Origin: Erythrobacter aurantius
GTDB taxonomy: Bacteria > Pseudomonadota > Alphaproteobacteria > Sphingomonadales > Sphingomonadaceae
DNA length: 64,000 nt
Reading direction: 5' to 3'
NCBI RefSeq assembly: GCF_023823125.1
Contig: NZ_CP090949.1
Coordinates: forward strand, 372,001 to 436,000
Position 1 is the first letter of the stretch. Each line of letters opens with the position of its first letter. The translations under genes and the position numbers were made by a program. A model generated the notes under the pieces. The model was not told the DNA's origin and searched no databases. It saw only the letters and a program-made list of their open reading frames with translations. This document shows, piece after piece, positions 46,509 to 54,123 of this stretch.

Positions 46509-49262
46509 TTGCGTATACGTTTTTCTCGTTCACAGCCCTTTCACCATTCGTCGCGCACGGGATTGCCCGCCCCGCCCAAGCCTGACACAAGAGCCAGCGT
46601 GACCTTCAACAATTCCGCAAGATCGAGGGACCAGGGCCGGGTCCGTGCCGTGCTCGGCCCGACGAATACGGGCAAGACCCATCTCGCGATCGAGCGGATG
46701 TGCGGCCATTCCTCGGGCATGATGGGCTTTCCGCTGCGGTTGCTGGCGCGGGAGGTCTATGACCGGGTGCGCACGATCAAAGGCGACAATCAGGTCGCCC
46801 TCATAACCGGGGAGCAAAGGATCGAGCCGCCTGACGCGCGCTATTTCTGCTGCACGATGGAAGCGATGGACCGGCTGGGCGGCGGCCATGCCTTTGTCGC
46901 GATCGACGAGGCGCAGATCGGCGCGGACCCCGAACGAGGCCATATCTTCACCGATCGCCTGCTACACGCGCGCGGGCGGGAAGAGACGATGATCCTGGGT
47001 TCGGCCACGCTCGAACCTGTGGTCAGACGGTTGATCCCCGGTGTGGAGATGATTGACCGGCCCCGCTTCTCGACCCTTTCGCACGCGGGAACAGCAAAGC
47101 TGTCACGATTGCCGGCGCGCAGCGCAGTGGTCGCCTTCTCGATCGAGCAGGTCTACGCCATGGCCGAAGCCTTGCGGAGGTTTCGCGGCGGGGCGGCGGT
47201 GGTGATGGGGGCGCTTTCACCAGAAACGCGCAACAAGCAGGTCGAATTGTTCCAGAACGGTGATGTGGACTATATTGTCGCCACCGACGCGATCGGCATG
47301 GGGCTCAACCTCGATTTGCACCATGTCGCATTTGCCGCGCTGACGAAGTTCGACGGGCGGCGCAAGCGGCGCCTTACCCCGTCCGAGATGGCTCAGATTG
47401 CAGGGCGTGCAGGAAGGCATCAACGCGACGGCAGTTTTGGCACCCTCACCGGAGGAGGCAGCCGATCCGGAGCCCCGGTCGAATTCACCGACGAGGAAGT
47501 GGTCGCGATCGAAGAGCACAATTTCGCGCCGCTAACCCATTTGAACTGGCGTGAGGCCGAACCGCGCTTCGATACCATTGAAACGTTGATAAGCGATCTT
47601 GAAGCCCGGCCCGAACACGAAATGCTGCGGGGCGCACCCGAAGCGATCGACCTTTCCGTTCTGAAGCGGTTGGCCAGCGAGCCCCTGGCGGACAGCGTCC
47701 GTGGCGCTGGTAGTGTCAGGCGGTTCTGGGAGGCCTGTTCGCTCCCCGATTTTCGTCAGGTTGGGGTGGATCCCCATGCCCGTTTCGTCGCAAGACTTTG
47801 GCATGACCTGCGCGAAGGCTATCTGGGCGCCGATTTCGTTGCCGCACGCATTGCCGAGTTGGATCGGGTGCAGGGTGACATCGACACTTTGCAGGGAAGG
47901 ATAGCCGCGATCCGATCCTGGGCTTATATCTGCCAACGGCCGGACTGGGTTCTGGCCCGCGACGAAATGGCTGCGCGCGCACGCGCGGTCGAGGCGAAGC
48001 TGTCGGATGCGCTGCATGCGCGCCTTACCGAACGTTTCGTCAATCGGAGGACAACAATACTTATGAAATCGCTCGGACAGGATGGGTCCGCCTTGCCCGT
48101 ATCGCTTGAAAAGGATGGAGCCGTGACCGTGGAGGGTGAACGGATTGGCCGTCTCGACGGCTTCCGTTTCGCGATTGATCCCGACACGGGTCTGGGAGAG
48201 CGCAAGATGCTGCTCGCCGCCGGCGAAAGGGCTCTGCCTTCCATTCTGGCGCAGCGGGCAGAATGGCTGTTGTCCGACGGAATCACGGAACTTTCGATCC
48301 GTGATGGTGCAATCGAATGGGCCGGGCAGGCGCTCGCCAGAATTGAGGTGCCCGACGACTTCGGCACGCCGCGCCTCGCCTTCGGGCGCGAGCTTTCAAC
48401 ATTGGCGGAAGCGGACAGAGCAAAGCTCGAATCGGGATTGCTCGCATGGCTTGAGCGGCAGTTGGAGCCACTGGCGCCCCTTCGCAGCCTCGCCGAGGCG
48501 GCCCGCGATCCCGAAGCAGGGAGCGAGGCTCGAGGTCTGCTGATTACTCTCATAGACGCTCGCGGCAGTATCGACCGCGAAAGCGCCGGGCTTGAGCATC
48601 TGCCCAAGGAGATGCGCCCCTATCTGCGCAAGCTGGGCGTGACCTTCGGCGCGCTGGATGTCTTCGCTGCGGCGCTCCTGAAACCGGCCCCGCGGCGCTT
48701 GCTCCACGCCTTGAACCTTGACCAGCGCCCCCTGCAGGAAATGATGCTTCCGGTCTTGAGTGAAAAAGGGCCGGTACCAGCAGGCTACCGCCTTGCAGGA
48801 GGCCAGATGATCCGCGTCGATCTGGCGGAAAAGATACTGCGTGCCGCCTTCGATGCGCGAGCAAAGGTTGCAGGCAAGGATCGCAACGCACAGTTCCGGC
48901 TCGACCTTTCGCTCGCGATTTCGATCGGACTGGAGGAAGAGAACGCCCGGCGGCTGCTTGGCAGCGCAGGCTTCCGCGTGCACCGTGCGCGCCCTCTGGC
49001 CGAAGGTGCGCAAGGCCCCGTTGCCCCGGATGGCTGGACCTGGCGCCCCCGGCGACCGGGTGAGAAACTGCGCAGGCCGCAAGAGGATCGGCGGAGCGGC
49101 AGACCCAAGGCCAAGCGCGATGACAACCGCAAACGGACAAAGCCGGGAGCGCGCAAGACAGACAAGGGTGAAAGGCCCCGTCAGGCGGCCAAGCCGGTAG
49201 ACACCGGCCCGGCGCGCGCCGGTGGCGCCTTTGACAAGCTGGCGGATTTGCTGCGCGGATGA
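46509..49262 (+). CDS. Suv3-like superfamily II RNA/DNA helicase
   Basis: 917 residues. Walker A in LGPTNTGKTHLAIERM, AIDEAQIG (DEAQ box), LGSATLEPVV (motif III), then ATDAIGMGLNLDL and QIAGRAGRH (motifs V and VI). This order and the P-T-N-T-G-K-T loop match the mitochondrial Suv3 and bacterial Suv3-like group. A long C-terminal domain (about 330-830) and a Lys/Arg-rich tail (about 850-905) follow. RNA unwinding in decay is the probable role. Start taken as TTG 46509 with AAGG 4 bases before; GTG 46599 is an alternative. ATGA-coupled to the S4 protein. Confidence 0.92.
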   Translation: MRIRFSRSQPFHHSSRTGLPAPPKPDTRASVTFNNSARSRDQGRVRAVLGPTNTGKTHLAIERMCGHSSGMMGFPLRLLAREVYDRVRTIKGDNQVALITGEQRIEPPDARYFCCTMEAMDRLGGGHAFVAIDEAQIGADPERGHIFTDRLLHARGREETMILGSATLEPVVRRLIPGVEMIDRPRFSTLSHAGTAKLSRLPARSAVVAFSIEQVYAMAEALRRFRGGAAVVMGALSPETRNKQVELFQNGDVDYIVATDAIGMGLNLDLHHVAFAALTKFDGRRKRRLTPSEMAQIAGRAGRHQRDGSFGTLTGGGSRSGAPVEFTDEEVVAIEEHNFAPLTHLNWREAEPRFDTIETLISDLEARPEHEMLRGAPEAIDLSVLKRLASEPLADSVRGAGSVRRFWEACSLPDFRQVGVDPHARFVARLWHDLREGYLGADFVAARIAELDRVQGDIDTLQGRIAAIRSWAYICQRPDWVLARDEMAARARAVEAKLSDALHARLTERFVNRRTTILMKSLGQDGSALPVSLEKDGAVTVEGERIGRLDGFRFAIDPDTGLGERKMLLAAGERALPSILAQRAEWLLSDGITELSIRDGAIEWAGQALARIEVPDDFGTPRLAFGRELSTLAEADRAKLESGLLAWLERQLEPLAPLRSLAEAARDPEAGSEARGLLITLIDARGSIDRESAGLEHLPKEMRPYLRKLGVTFGALDVFAAALLKPAPRRLLHALNLDQRPLQEMMLPVLSEKGPVPAGYRLAGGQMIRVDLAEKILRAAFDARAKVAGKDRNAQFRLDLSLAISIGLEEENARRLLGSAGFRVHRARPLAEGAQGPVAPDGWTWRPRRPGEKLRRPQEDRRSGRPKAKRDDNRKRTKPGARKTDKGERPRQAAKPVDTGPARAGGAFDKLADLLRG

Positions 49263-49540
49263 GCGCGGACGCGCTGGAAACGATCCGGCTCGACAGGCTG
49301 CTTGTCTATCTGCGCTTCGCCCGGACGCGGTCGGTTGCAAGGGCAATGATCGAATCGCATTGTCTGCGGCGCAACGCCAAGCGGGTGATGCGGACCAGCG
49401 AGAATGTTGCAGTCGGCGATGTGCTGACCCTCATGGTCGGCAACGATGTGCGCGTGGTGGAGGTGCTGTCGATCCCGGAGCGGCGGGCATCGCCCGCGTT
49501 GGCCAAGTCTCATTATCGTGAGCTTGACCCCCGGGGATAA
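49259..49540 (+). CDS. S4-domain RNA-binding protein (HslR-like)
   Basis: 93 residues. IRLDRLLVYLRFARTRSVAR and MIESHCLRRNAKRVMRTSEN form the S4 RNA-binding fold, resembling Hsp15/HslR, which rescues stalled 50S subunits. Coupled to the helicase through ATGA at 49259, so the two probably act on the same RNA substrates. Confidence 0.93.
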   Translation: MSADALETIRLDRLLVYLRFARTRSVARAMIESHCLRRNAKRVMRTSENVAVGDVLTLMVGNDVRVVEVLSIPERRASPALAKSHYRELDPRG

Positions 49541-49610
49541 TTGCTCTTAGCAGCGCGTAAGTCCGAAACCCGGCCTGTTCGGCCGATCTTGTCCTGATGA
49601 AAGAAGCTCA

Positions 49611-49949
49611 ATGACTTACGTCGTCACTGATGACTGCATCAAATGCAAATACACCGATTGTGTCGAGGTGTGCCCGGTCGATTGTTTCTACGAAGGCGAG
49701 AACATGCTGGTGATCAATCCCAGCGAATGCATTGATTGCGGCGTCTGCGAACCCGAATGCCCGGCAGAAGCCATCCTGCCCGATACCGAAGACGGTCTGG
49801 AAAAATGGCTTGAGCTGAACACGAAGTATTCGGCGGAATGGCCCAACATCACCAGCCAGAAGGAACCGCCCGCTGATGCCGATGAGCACAAGGGCGAAAA
49901 GGGCAAGTTCGAGAAATACTTCAGCCCTGAGCCGGGCGAAGGCGACTAA
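49611..49949 (+). CDS. fdxA: 7Fe ferredoxin FdxA
   Basis: 112 residues. [20 protein letters not shown] and [14 protein letters not shown] give the [3Fe-4S]/[4Fe-4S] Cys pattern of FdxA, with the usual C-terminal helical extension (WAELN-like WLELNTKYS, then a charged tail). Electron carrier in the cytoplasm. Start ATG 49611 after a GAAAGAAG leader. Convergent with the Sel1-repeat gene. Confidence 0.96.
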   Translation: MTYVVTDDCIKCKYTDCVEVCPVDCFYEGENMLVINPSECIDCGVCEPECPAEAILPDTEDGLEKWLELNTKYSAEWPNITSQKEPPADADEHKGEKGKFEKYFSPEPGEGD

Positions 49950-49962
49950 ACCGATTCGGGCT

Positions 49963-50964
49963 TCACTCGTGCGGCGCCTTGCCGGCGGCGGCGATCAATC
50001 TGGAGCCACTGGCAATCATTTCTGATGCCTTTGCCCGGGTATCCGCATCCGGATCAAAGCGTTCAGCAAGCGCGAACCATTCGATGGCTTCGCGCATGAG
50101 CGGCTCGTTGATGAACATCTCCTCGCCTTCCATCCTGAAGCCGCGGCGGGCCAATGCCGAACCCGCACGAAAAGCAGCGTCCGCTCGCTCCCATTCATAG
50201 GCTTTTGCAAACCATTCCGCTGCGGCCGCATTGTCGACCGGGGTTCCGTCACCTTTCTCGTGAATCTGCCCGAGCAGAAACGCCGCATTGGCCTGCTTCT
50301 GGCTGGCCGCCTGTTCCAGCATGAAGCGGGCGGCAACCGGATCGCGTTCCATGCCGACACCCATCAGGAAATAGCCACCCAGATCGGTTTGGGCGTCGCG
50401 GTCGCCGGCTGCGGCTGCCATGCGGCAAAGGCGCAAGCCTTCGGGAATGTCGGCTGGCCCGCCCTGCCCGTGAATCAGCATGTTGCCATAGGCGCACCAG
50501 GCCTGATGCCAGCCCCCTTGCGCGGCGAGGCGATACAGGTTTCGGGCTTTCTCGAAATCCTGCTCCCGCCCCTCTCCATCAAAATGACAGGTCGCGCGAT
50601 TGTGCAGGCCATCGGGGCGCCTATCACTCACCCGCTCGAAATAGTCGCAAGCAAGCGCACGGTTGCGGGTGATGCCAAACAGGCCAAAGGAATGGATCTC
50701 GCCCAGCAGTTCGGCCGAGCTGTCGTCGCCCTGTTGCGCCAGCGATTCAAGCTGTTCGAGCAGGTCTTCGGCTTCGATCTGATCGAGTTCGAGCAGAATC
50801 GCCTGAACCTGTTCGGATGCGTCCGGGGTGTATGCCGGTGGCATTGTAGTGCCCAGTTGAAGAAGCACCGGGAGCGCCAAGTATGCCAGCACAGCGAAGA
50901 CCTTTACTGCCCAAGCCGCGGTTCGGCTTGTCCTTGCGCGACCAATATGGGCATTGCTGAGCAT
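49963..50964 (-). CDS. Sel1-repeat (TPR-like) membrane-anchored protein
   Basis: 333 residues. N-terminal signal anchor (AWAVKVFAVLAYLALPVLLQ, about 17-36), then Sel1-like repeats such as RNLYRLAAQGGWHQAWCAYG, LCRMAAAAGDRDAQTDLGGY and FMLEQAASQKQANAAFLLGQ. Sel1 proteins are envelope scaffolds. No catalytic residues seen. ATG 50964 (MLSNAHIG) preferred to the open frame reaching 51105. It is divergent from carD. Confidence 0.88.
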   Translation of the reverse strand: MLSNAHIGRARTSRTAAWAVKVFAVLAYLALPVLLQLGTTMPPAYTPDASEQVQAILLELDQIEAEDLLEQLESLAQQGDDSSAELLGEIHSFGLFGITRNRALACDYFERVSDRRPDGLHNRATCHFDGEGREQDFEKARNLYRLAAQGGWHQAWCAYGNMLIHGQGGPADIPEGLRLCRMAAAAGDRDAQTDLGGYFLMGVGMERDPVAARFMLEQAASQKQANAAFLLGQIHEKGDGTPVDNAAAAEWFAKAYEWERADAAFRAGSALARRGFRMEGEEMFINEPLMREAIEWFALAERFDPDADTRAKASEMIASGSRLIAAAGKAPHE

Positions 50965-51020
50965 TTGAAAGCGGGCAACCGGAGCAAGATGCGCGCTCGA
51001 AACTGCGACTCGCAATATTG

Positions 51021-51040
51021 TTGCGGTTGTGTTATATAAT
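51021..51040 (+). promoter_or_regulatory. Candidate promoter (-10) for carD
   Basis: The 250-base gap between the Sel1-repeat gene and carD contains TTGTGTTATATAATGC. TATAAT (51035-51040), or the extended form TG-T-TATATA (51030-51038), is the best -10 match in the gap. No good -35 is visible at 16-18 bases. It would give a leader of about 170 bases. Confidence 0.35.
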
Positions 51041-51214
51041 GCTGCAACTGCGCCGGTTGGTCCCGGCGTTGGCGAAGAAAAACCAGAAAGGCCGCTACCC
51101 AGCAACGACAGTCCTGAACGACGTTAACCCGGTTCTCGCCCTCCCCAAGCAGCAGAACCGCAAGGGAATTCGTCCGTTTTTCAGCTGTCGTACGGCCACA
51201 AGAAAGGAACTCGC

Positions 51215-51748
51215 ATGGCTAGCAATGCGCACGCTTTCACCGTCGGTGACTACGTTGTTTACCCCAAGCACGGCGTGGGCCGGGTGATCGAGCTTCAGAG
51301 CGAAGAGATCGCGGGCATGCAACTCGAACTCTATGTGCTGCGTTTCGAAAAAGAACGCATGACTCTGCGCGTCCCCATCAACAAGGTTGAATCGATCGGC
51401 ATGCGCAAGCTTTCCTCGGACAAGACCTTGAAAGAAGCGATGGACACGCTGAAGGGCAAGCCCAAGGTGAAGCGCACCATGTGGTCACGCCGCGCACAGG
51501 AATACGAAGCGAAGATCAATTCGGGTGAGATCGTGCTGATCGCCGAGGTGACCCGCGACCTGTTCCGCCCCGAAGATCAGCCCGAACAGAGCTATTCCGA
51601 ACGGCAGATCTTCGAAGCCGCATCGAGCCGCCTCGCCCGCGAATTGGCTGCGATGGAGGAGACCGACGAGGCCACCGCGCTCGAAAAGATCCTCGAAGTG
51701 CTGCGTGAACACGCGCCGCAATATTACGAGAACAGCGAAGAAGCCTGA
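51215..51748 (+). CDS. carD: CarD-family transcriptional regulator
   Basis: 177 residues. N-terminal Tudor-like RNA polymerase-interaction domain (VGDYVVYPKHGVGRVIELQS, RVPINKVESIGMRKLSS) and a C-terminal helical DNA-binding domain (LKGKPKVKRTMWSRRAQEYE, ASSRLARELAAMEETDE). CarD stabilises open complexes at rRNA and other promoters. ATG 51215 follows AGAAAGGA. A strong terminator ends the unit. Confidence 0.97.
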   Translation: MASNAHAFTVGDYVVYPKHGVGRVIELQSEEIAGMQLELYVLRFEKERMTLRVPINKVESIGMRKLSSDKTLKEAMDTLKGKPKVKRTMWSRRAQEYEAKINSGEIVLIAEVTRDLFRPEDQPEQSYSERQIFEAASSRLARELAAMEETDEATALEKILEVLREHAPQYYENSEEA

Positions 51749-51776
51749 TCCTTCCCAGCCGTTTCGAAAGAGATTC

Positions 51777-51808
51777 GGGGCCATCCGCAAGGGTGGCCCC
51801 TTTCTTTT
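51777..51808 (+). terminator. Rho-independent terminator after carD
   Basis: GGGGCCATCC (51777-51786), loop GCAA, GGGTGGCCCC (51791-51800) with one imperfect pair, then TTTCTTTT. Strong bidirectional-looking stem 29 bases after the carD stop. Confidence 0.93.
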
Positions 51809-51904
51809 GCGCGACCGGCACAAGCCATGCTCCTTGCAAGTTACGCCATAGTGTATTAACTCAGTAACACGCTATAGATGCATTTGCAGCAGACGGAGGC
51901 AAGA

Positions 51905-52693
51905 ATGTTGGATCGGCTCATGAAAAGGATGGCCCCGCTCGCGGCCATGGCGCTTGGTGCCGCGCTGTCAGGGTGCGGTGACATGGATGTTACCATCAAC
52001 GGTCAGGAAGGCGTGCCGCTGGCCGAACTCGACATGAGCGGCCCGGTACCGGATGAAATCGTTGTCGCATCGGGTGACAAGGTCATCATTTCCGAAGGCG
52101 ATGAACTGACGATCACGGTCGAAGGCGATGATGATGCTGTGTCGGACCTGCGCTTCGTGCGCGACGGCAGCATGTTGGGCGTCACGCGGGAAAGCCGTTC
52201 CTGGGGCGATTCGGGTTCCGCGATCATTCGCGTCACCATGGCTGCCCCGCGCGAGCTGGTGATCGGTGGGAGCGGCGAGATCGAGACATCGGGCGTGGCC
52301 TCCACCGCCGAAGCCACAATCGGCGGCTCCGGAACGATCAGGCTCGGCACTGTCACAGCAGACAAGCTTGAGGTGGTGATCGGCGGCGCTGGCGAAATTT
52401 TCGCCGCGGGCACGGCCAAGGCGCTCGAAATATCGATCGGTGGATCGGGAAGTGCCGATTTTTCGGAACTGACCGCAGATGACGTCGAAATTTCGATTGG
52501 CGGATCGGGCGATGTGACGCTCAAGTCGGATGGTGAAGTCGAAGCCAATATCGGCGGGTCGGGCAATATCACCGTGGTTGGCAGCGCCAAATGCACGCTC
52601 AACTCCTTTGGTTCGGGCACGCTTGATTGCAGGCCGGCCCCGGGAGCAGCGGCGCCTGAAGCTATTGCCGAAGAGGAACCCGGCACCGAATAA
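51905..52693 (+). CDS. GIN-domain (DUF2807) lipoprotein
   Basis: 262 residues. Signal peptide with lipobox ALSGC at about residues 20-24, then a repetitive beta-solenoid with recurring IGGSG units (VIGGSGEIETSG, TIGGSGTIRLG, SIGGSGSADFS, NIGGSGNITVVG) typical of the putative auto-transporter adhesin head GIN domain. Acid-rich C-terminal tail. Likely anchored in the outer membrane or periplasm. ATG 51905 has a perfect GGAGG 7 bases upstream, better than ATG 51878. Confidence 0.92.
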   Translation: MLDRLMKRMAPLAAMALGAALSGCGDMDVTINGQEGVPLAELDMSGPVPDEIVVASGDKVIISEGDELTITVEGDDDAVSDLRFVRDGSMLGVTRESRSWGDSGSAIIRVTMAAPRELVIGGSGEIETSGVASTAEATIGGSGTIRLGTVTADKLEVVIGGAGEIFAAGTAKALEISIGGSGSADFSELTADDVEISIGGSGDVTLKSDGEVEANIGGSGNITVVGSAKCTLNSFGSGTLDCRPAPGAAAPEAIAEEEPGTE

Positions 52694-52728
52694 CAACGGC
52701 CGACCTTTGTCGGCTTGCATTCCACACT

Positions 52729-52767
52729 GGAGCGCGCATGCTTGACGCCATGCGCGCTCCTTTGCTT
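52729..52767 (+). promoter_or_regulatory. Perfect 11-bp hairpin covering the SD and start codon
   Basis: GGAGCGCGCAT (52729-52739) and ATGCGCGCTCC (52750-52760) are exact complements around a 10-base loop, followed by TTTGCTT. The left arm contains the GGAG Shine-Dalgarno and most of the ATG at 52738; the right arm begins with the alternative ATG 52750. It could terminate the upstream lipoprotein transcript, block translation of the next gene, or both. Confidence 0.7.
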
Positions 52768-53082
52768 CTGGCCCTTGCTGCCGCCTCGCTCATCCTGTCG
52801 GGATGCATCGTAAAGACCGCGGCCAATGTCGTCACCGCCCCTGTGCGCGTCGGCGCAGAAGCGGTCGATCTCGCAACCACAAGCCAGTCAGAGGCGGATG
52901 AGGCAAGGGGTCGGGAGATACGCAAGCGCGAAGAGCGGCTCGGCAAACTCGAACGAGAGTATCGTGAAGAGCAGCAGCAATGCGATGAAGGCGATCGCTC
53001 AGCGTGCCGCGATGCCGAGGCGATTTATGCCGAGATACAGGAGATCCTGCCCACTATTCCAGCTGAACCCGAGCGCGGTTAG
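52738..53082 (+). CDS. Small lipoprotein of unknown family
   Basis: 114 residues. Lipoprotein signal (LLLALAAASLILSGC, Cys at about residue 23), then VTAPVRVGAEAVDLATTSQS, a charged helix rich in Glu/Arg/Lys (about 52-80), and a Cys pair (EQQQCDEGDRSACRD). Envelope anchoring is clear; function is not. Start is ATG 52738 or 52750, both inside the hairpin at 52729-52760. The stop overlaps the convergent Sua5-type gene by 4 bases. Confidence 0.8.
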   Translation: MLDAMRAPLLLALAAASLILSGCIVKTAANVVTAPVRVGAEAVDLATTSQSEADEARGREIRKREERLGKLEREYREEQQQCDEGDRSACRDAEAIYAEIQEILPTIPAEPERG

Positions 53083-54032
53083 TCAGGCAGACTTGCGGCC
53101 CGGCGCAGGCGATCATTGATCGCCCGGCCGACTTCGCCGTAGGGGATGGGAGCGACCGCTATTGCAGGCTTTTCCGAGGCGGCAGCGCGGTGCAGGCAAT
53201 CATAGAGGCGGGCAGCCGCTTCAATCAGATCGCCCGATGGTGACAGATTGCAGTCACCATCCAGTTCACCGAACCCTATGAAGTACTCTCCATCCTCCGC
53301 CCGGCTCGCGCTCAGTTTCATTGGCTTGCCCGGGGAATAGTGGCGGGAGAGTTGGCCAGGCGCTTCAATCCCGGCGTCAGTCGCAGCCGTTTCGGGGCCG
53401 AGAATGCGTTCCAGCGTTTCCTTTGTGACGGGGCCAGGGCGAAGCAAAGACCAGTCACCTCCTTCGCGCAAGGCCACGATGGTTGATTCAAGTCCCTTCT
53501 GGCTCGCCCCGCCATCAAGCACCATCGGACAAGCATCGCCCAGTGAAGCGACCACGTGATCGGGCAGGGTCGGGCTGATTTCCTCGCTGCGATTGGCTGA
53601 AGGCGCAGCGACAGGGAAACCGGTTTGCGCCAGAACGGCCTGCATCACGCGGTGTGCGGGCTGGCGCAAGGCTATGGTGGGCAAACCTGCCGTCACTGCG
53701 CCGGCAATCTGCGCCCCTTCGCGCAAAGGCAGCACCATCGTCAGCGGACCGGGCCAGAACCGCTCGGCCAGATCGAGGGCGCGATCATCGAAATGCGCGA
53801 TTTCCTCTGCCTGGGCGCGGTCGCGGACATGGACGATCAACGGGTTGAAGTCGGGGCGGCCCTTTGTCGCATAAATGCGCGCCACGGCGTCGGCGCTGTC
53901 CGCTCGCGCGGCAAGGCCGTAAACCGTCTCTGTCGGAAGTGCGACCAACCCTCCCGATTCGAGGATTCGCGCCGCTCGCCCGACACCTTCGGCATCCGCT
54001 TGCACCACTTCCGTAACGTTCTTGCCGCTCAT
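53079..54032 (-). CDS. Sua5-type L-threonylcarbamoyladenylate synthase
   Basis: 317 residues, the two-domain Sua5 form. The YrdC domain (about 8-200) has LPTETVYGLAARADS, KGRPDFNPLIVHV, RFWPGPLTMVLP and PSANRSEEISPT. The linker and the Sua5 C-terminal domain (about 215-317) include APGQLSRHYSPGKP. It makes the threonylcarbamoyl-AMP used for t6A in tRNA. ATG 54032 (MSGKNVTEVV) is used; the open frame starts at 54104. Confidence 0.95.
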   Translation of the reverse strand: MSGKNVTEVVQADAEGVGRAARILESGGLVALPTETVYGLAARADSADAVARIYATKGRPDFNPLIVHVRDRAQAEEIAHFDDRALDLAERFWPGPLTMVLPLREGAQIAGAVTAGLPTIALRQPAHRVMQAVLAQTGFPVAAPSANRSEEISPTLPDHVVASLGDACPMVLDGGASQKGLESTIVALREGGDWSLLRPGPVTKETLERILGPETAATDAGIEAPGQLSRHYSPGKPMKLSASRAEDGEYFIGFGELDGDCNLSPSGDLIEAAARLYDCLHRAAASEKPAIAVAPIPYGEVGRAINDRLRRAASLPD

Positions 54033-54123
54033 CTTCTGGCCGCTATATTCTTCGATGATCCATGCCAAGACATACTGGCATTTTCCCTTCTCGACACGAA
54101 CCAAAACAGAACAGGTTACCCAC

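Noticed and set aside
51018..51287. Frame overlapping the carD leader and start
   Set aside because: It runs out of phase through the CarD N-terminus, its composition is unlike a protein, and its start codon overlaps the candidate -10 box.
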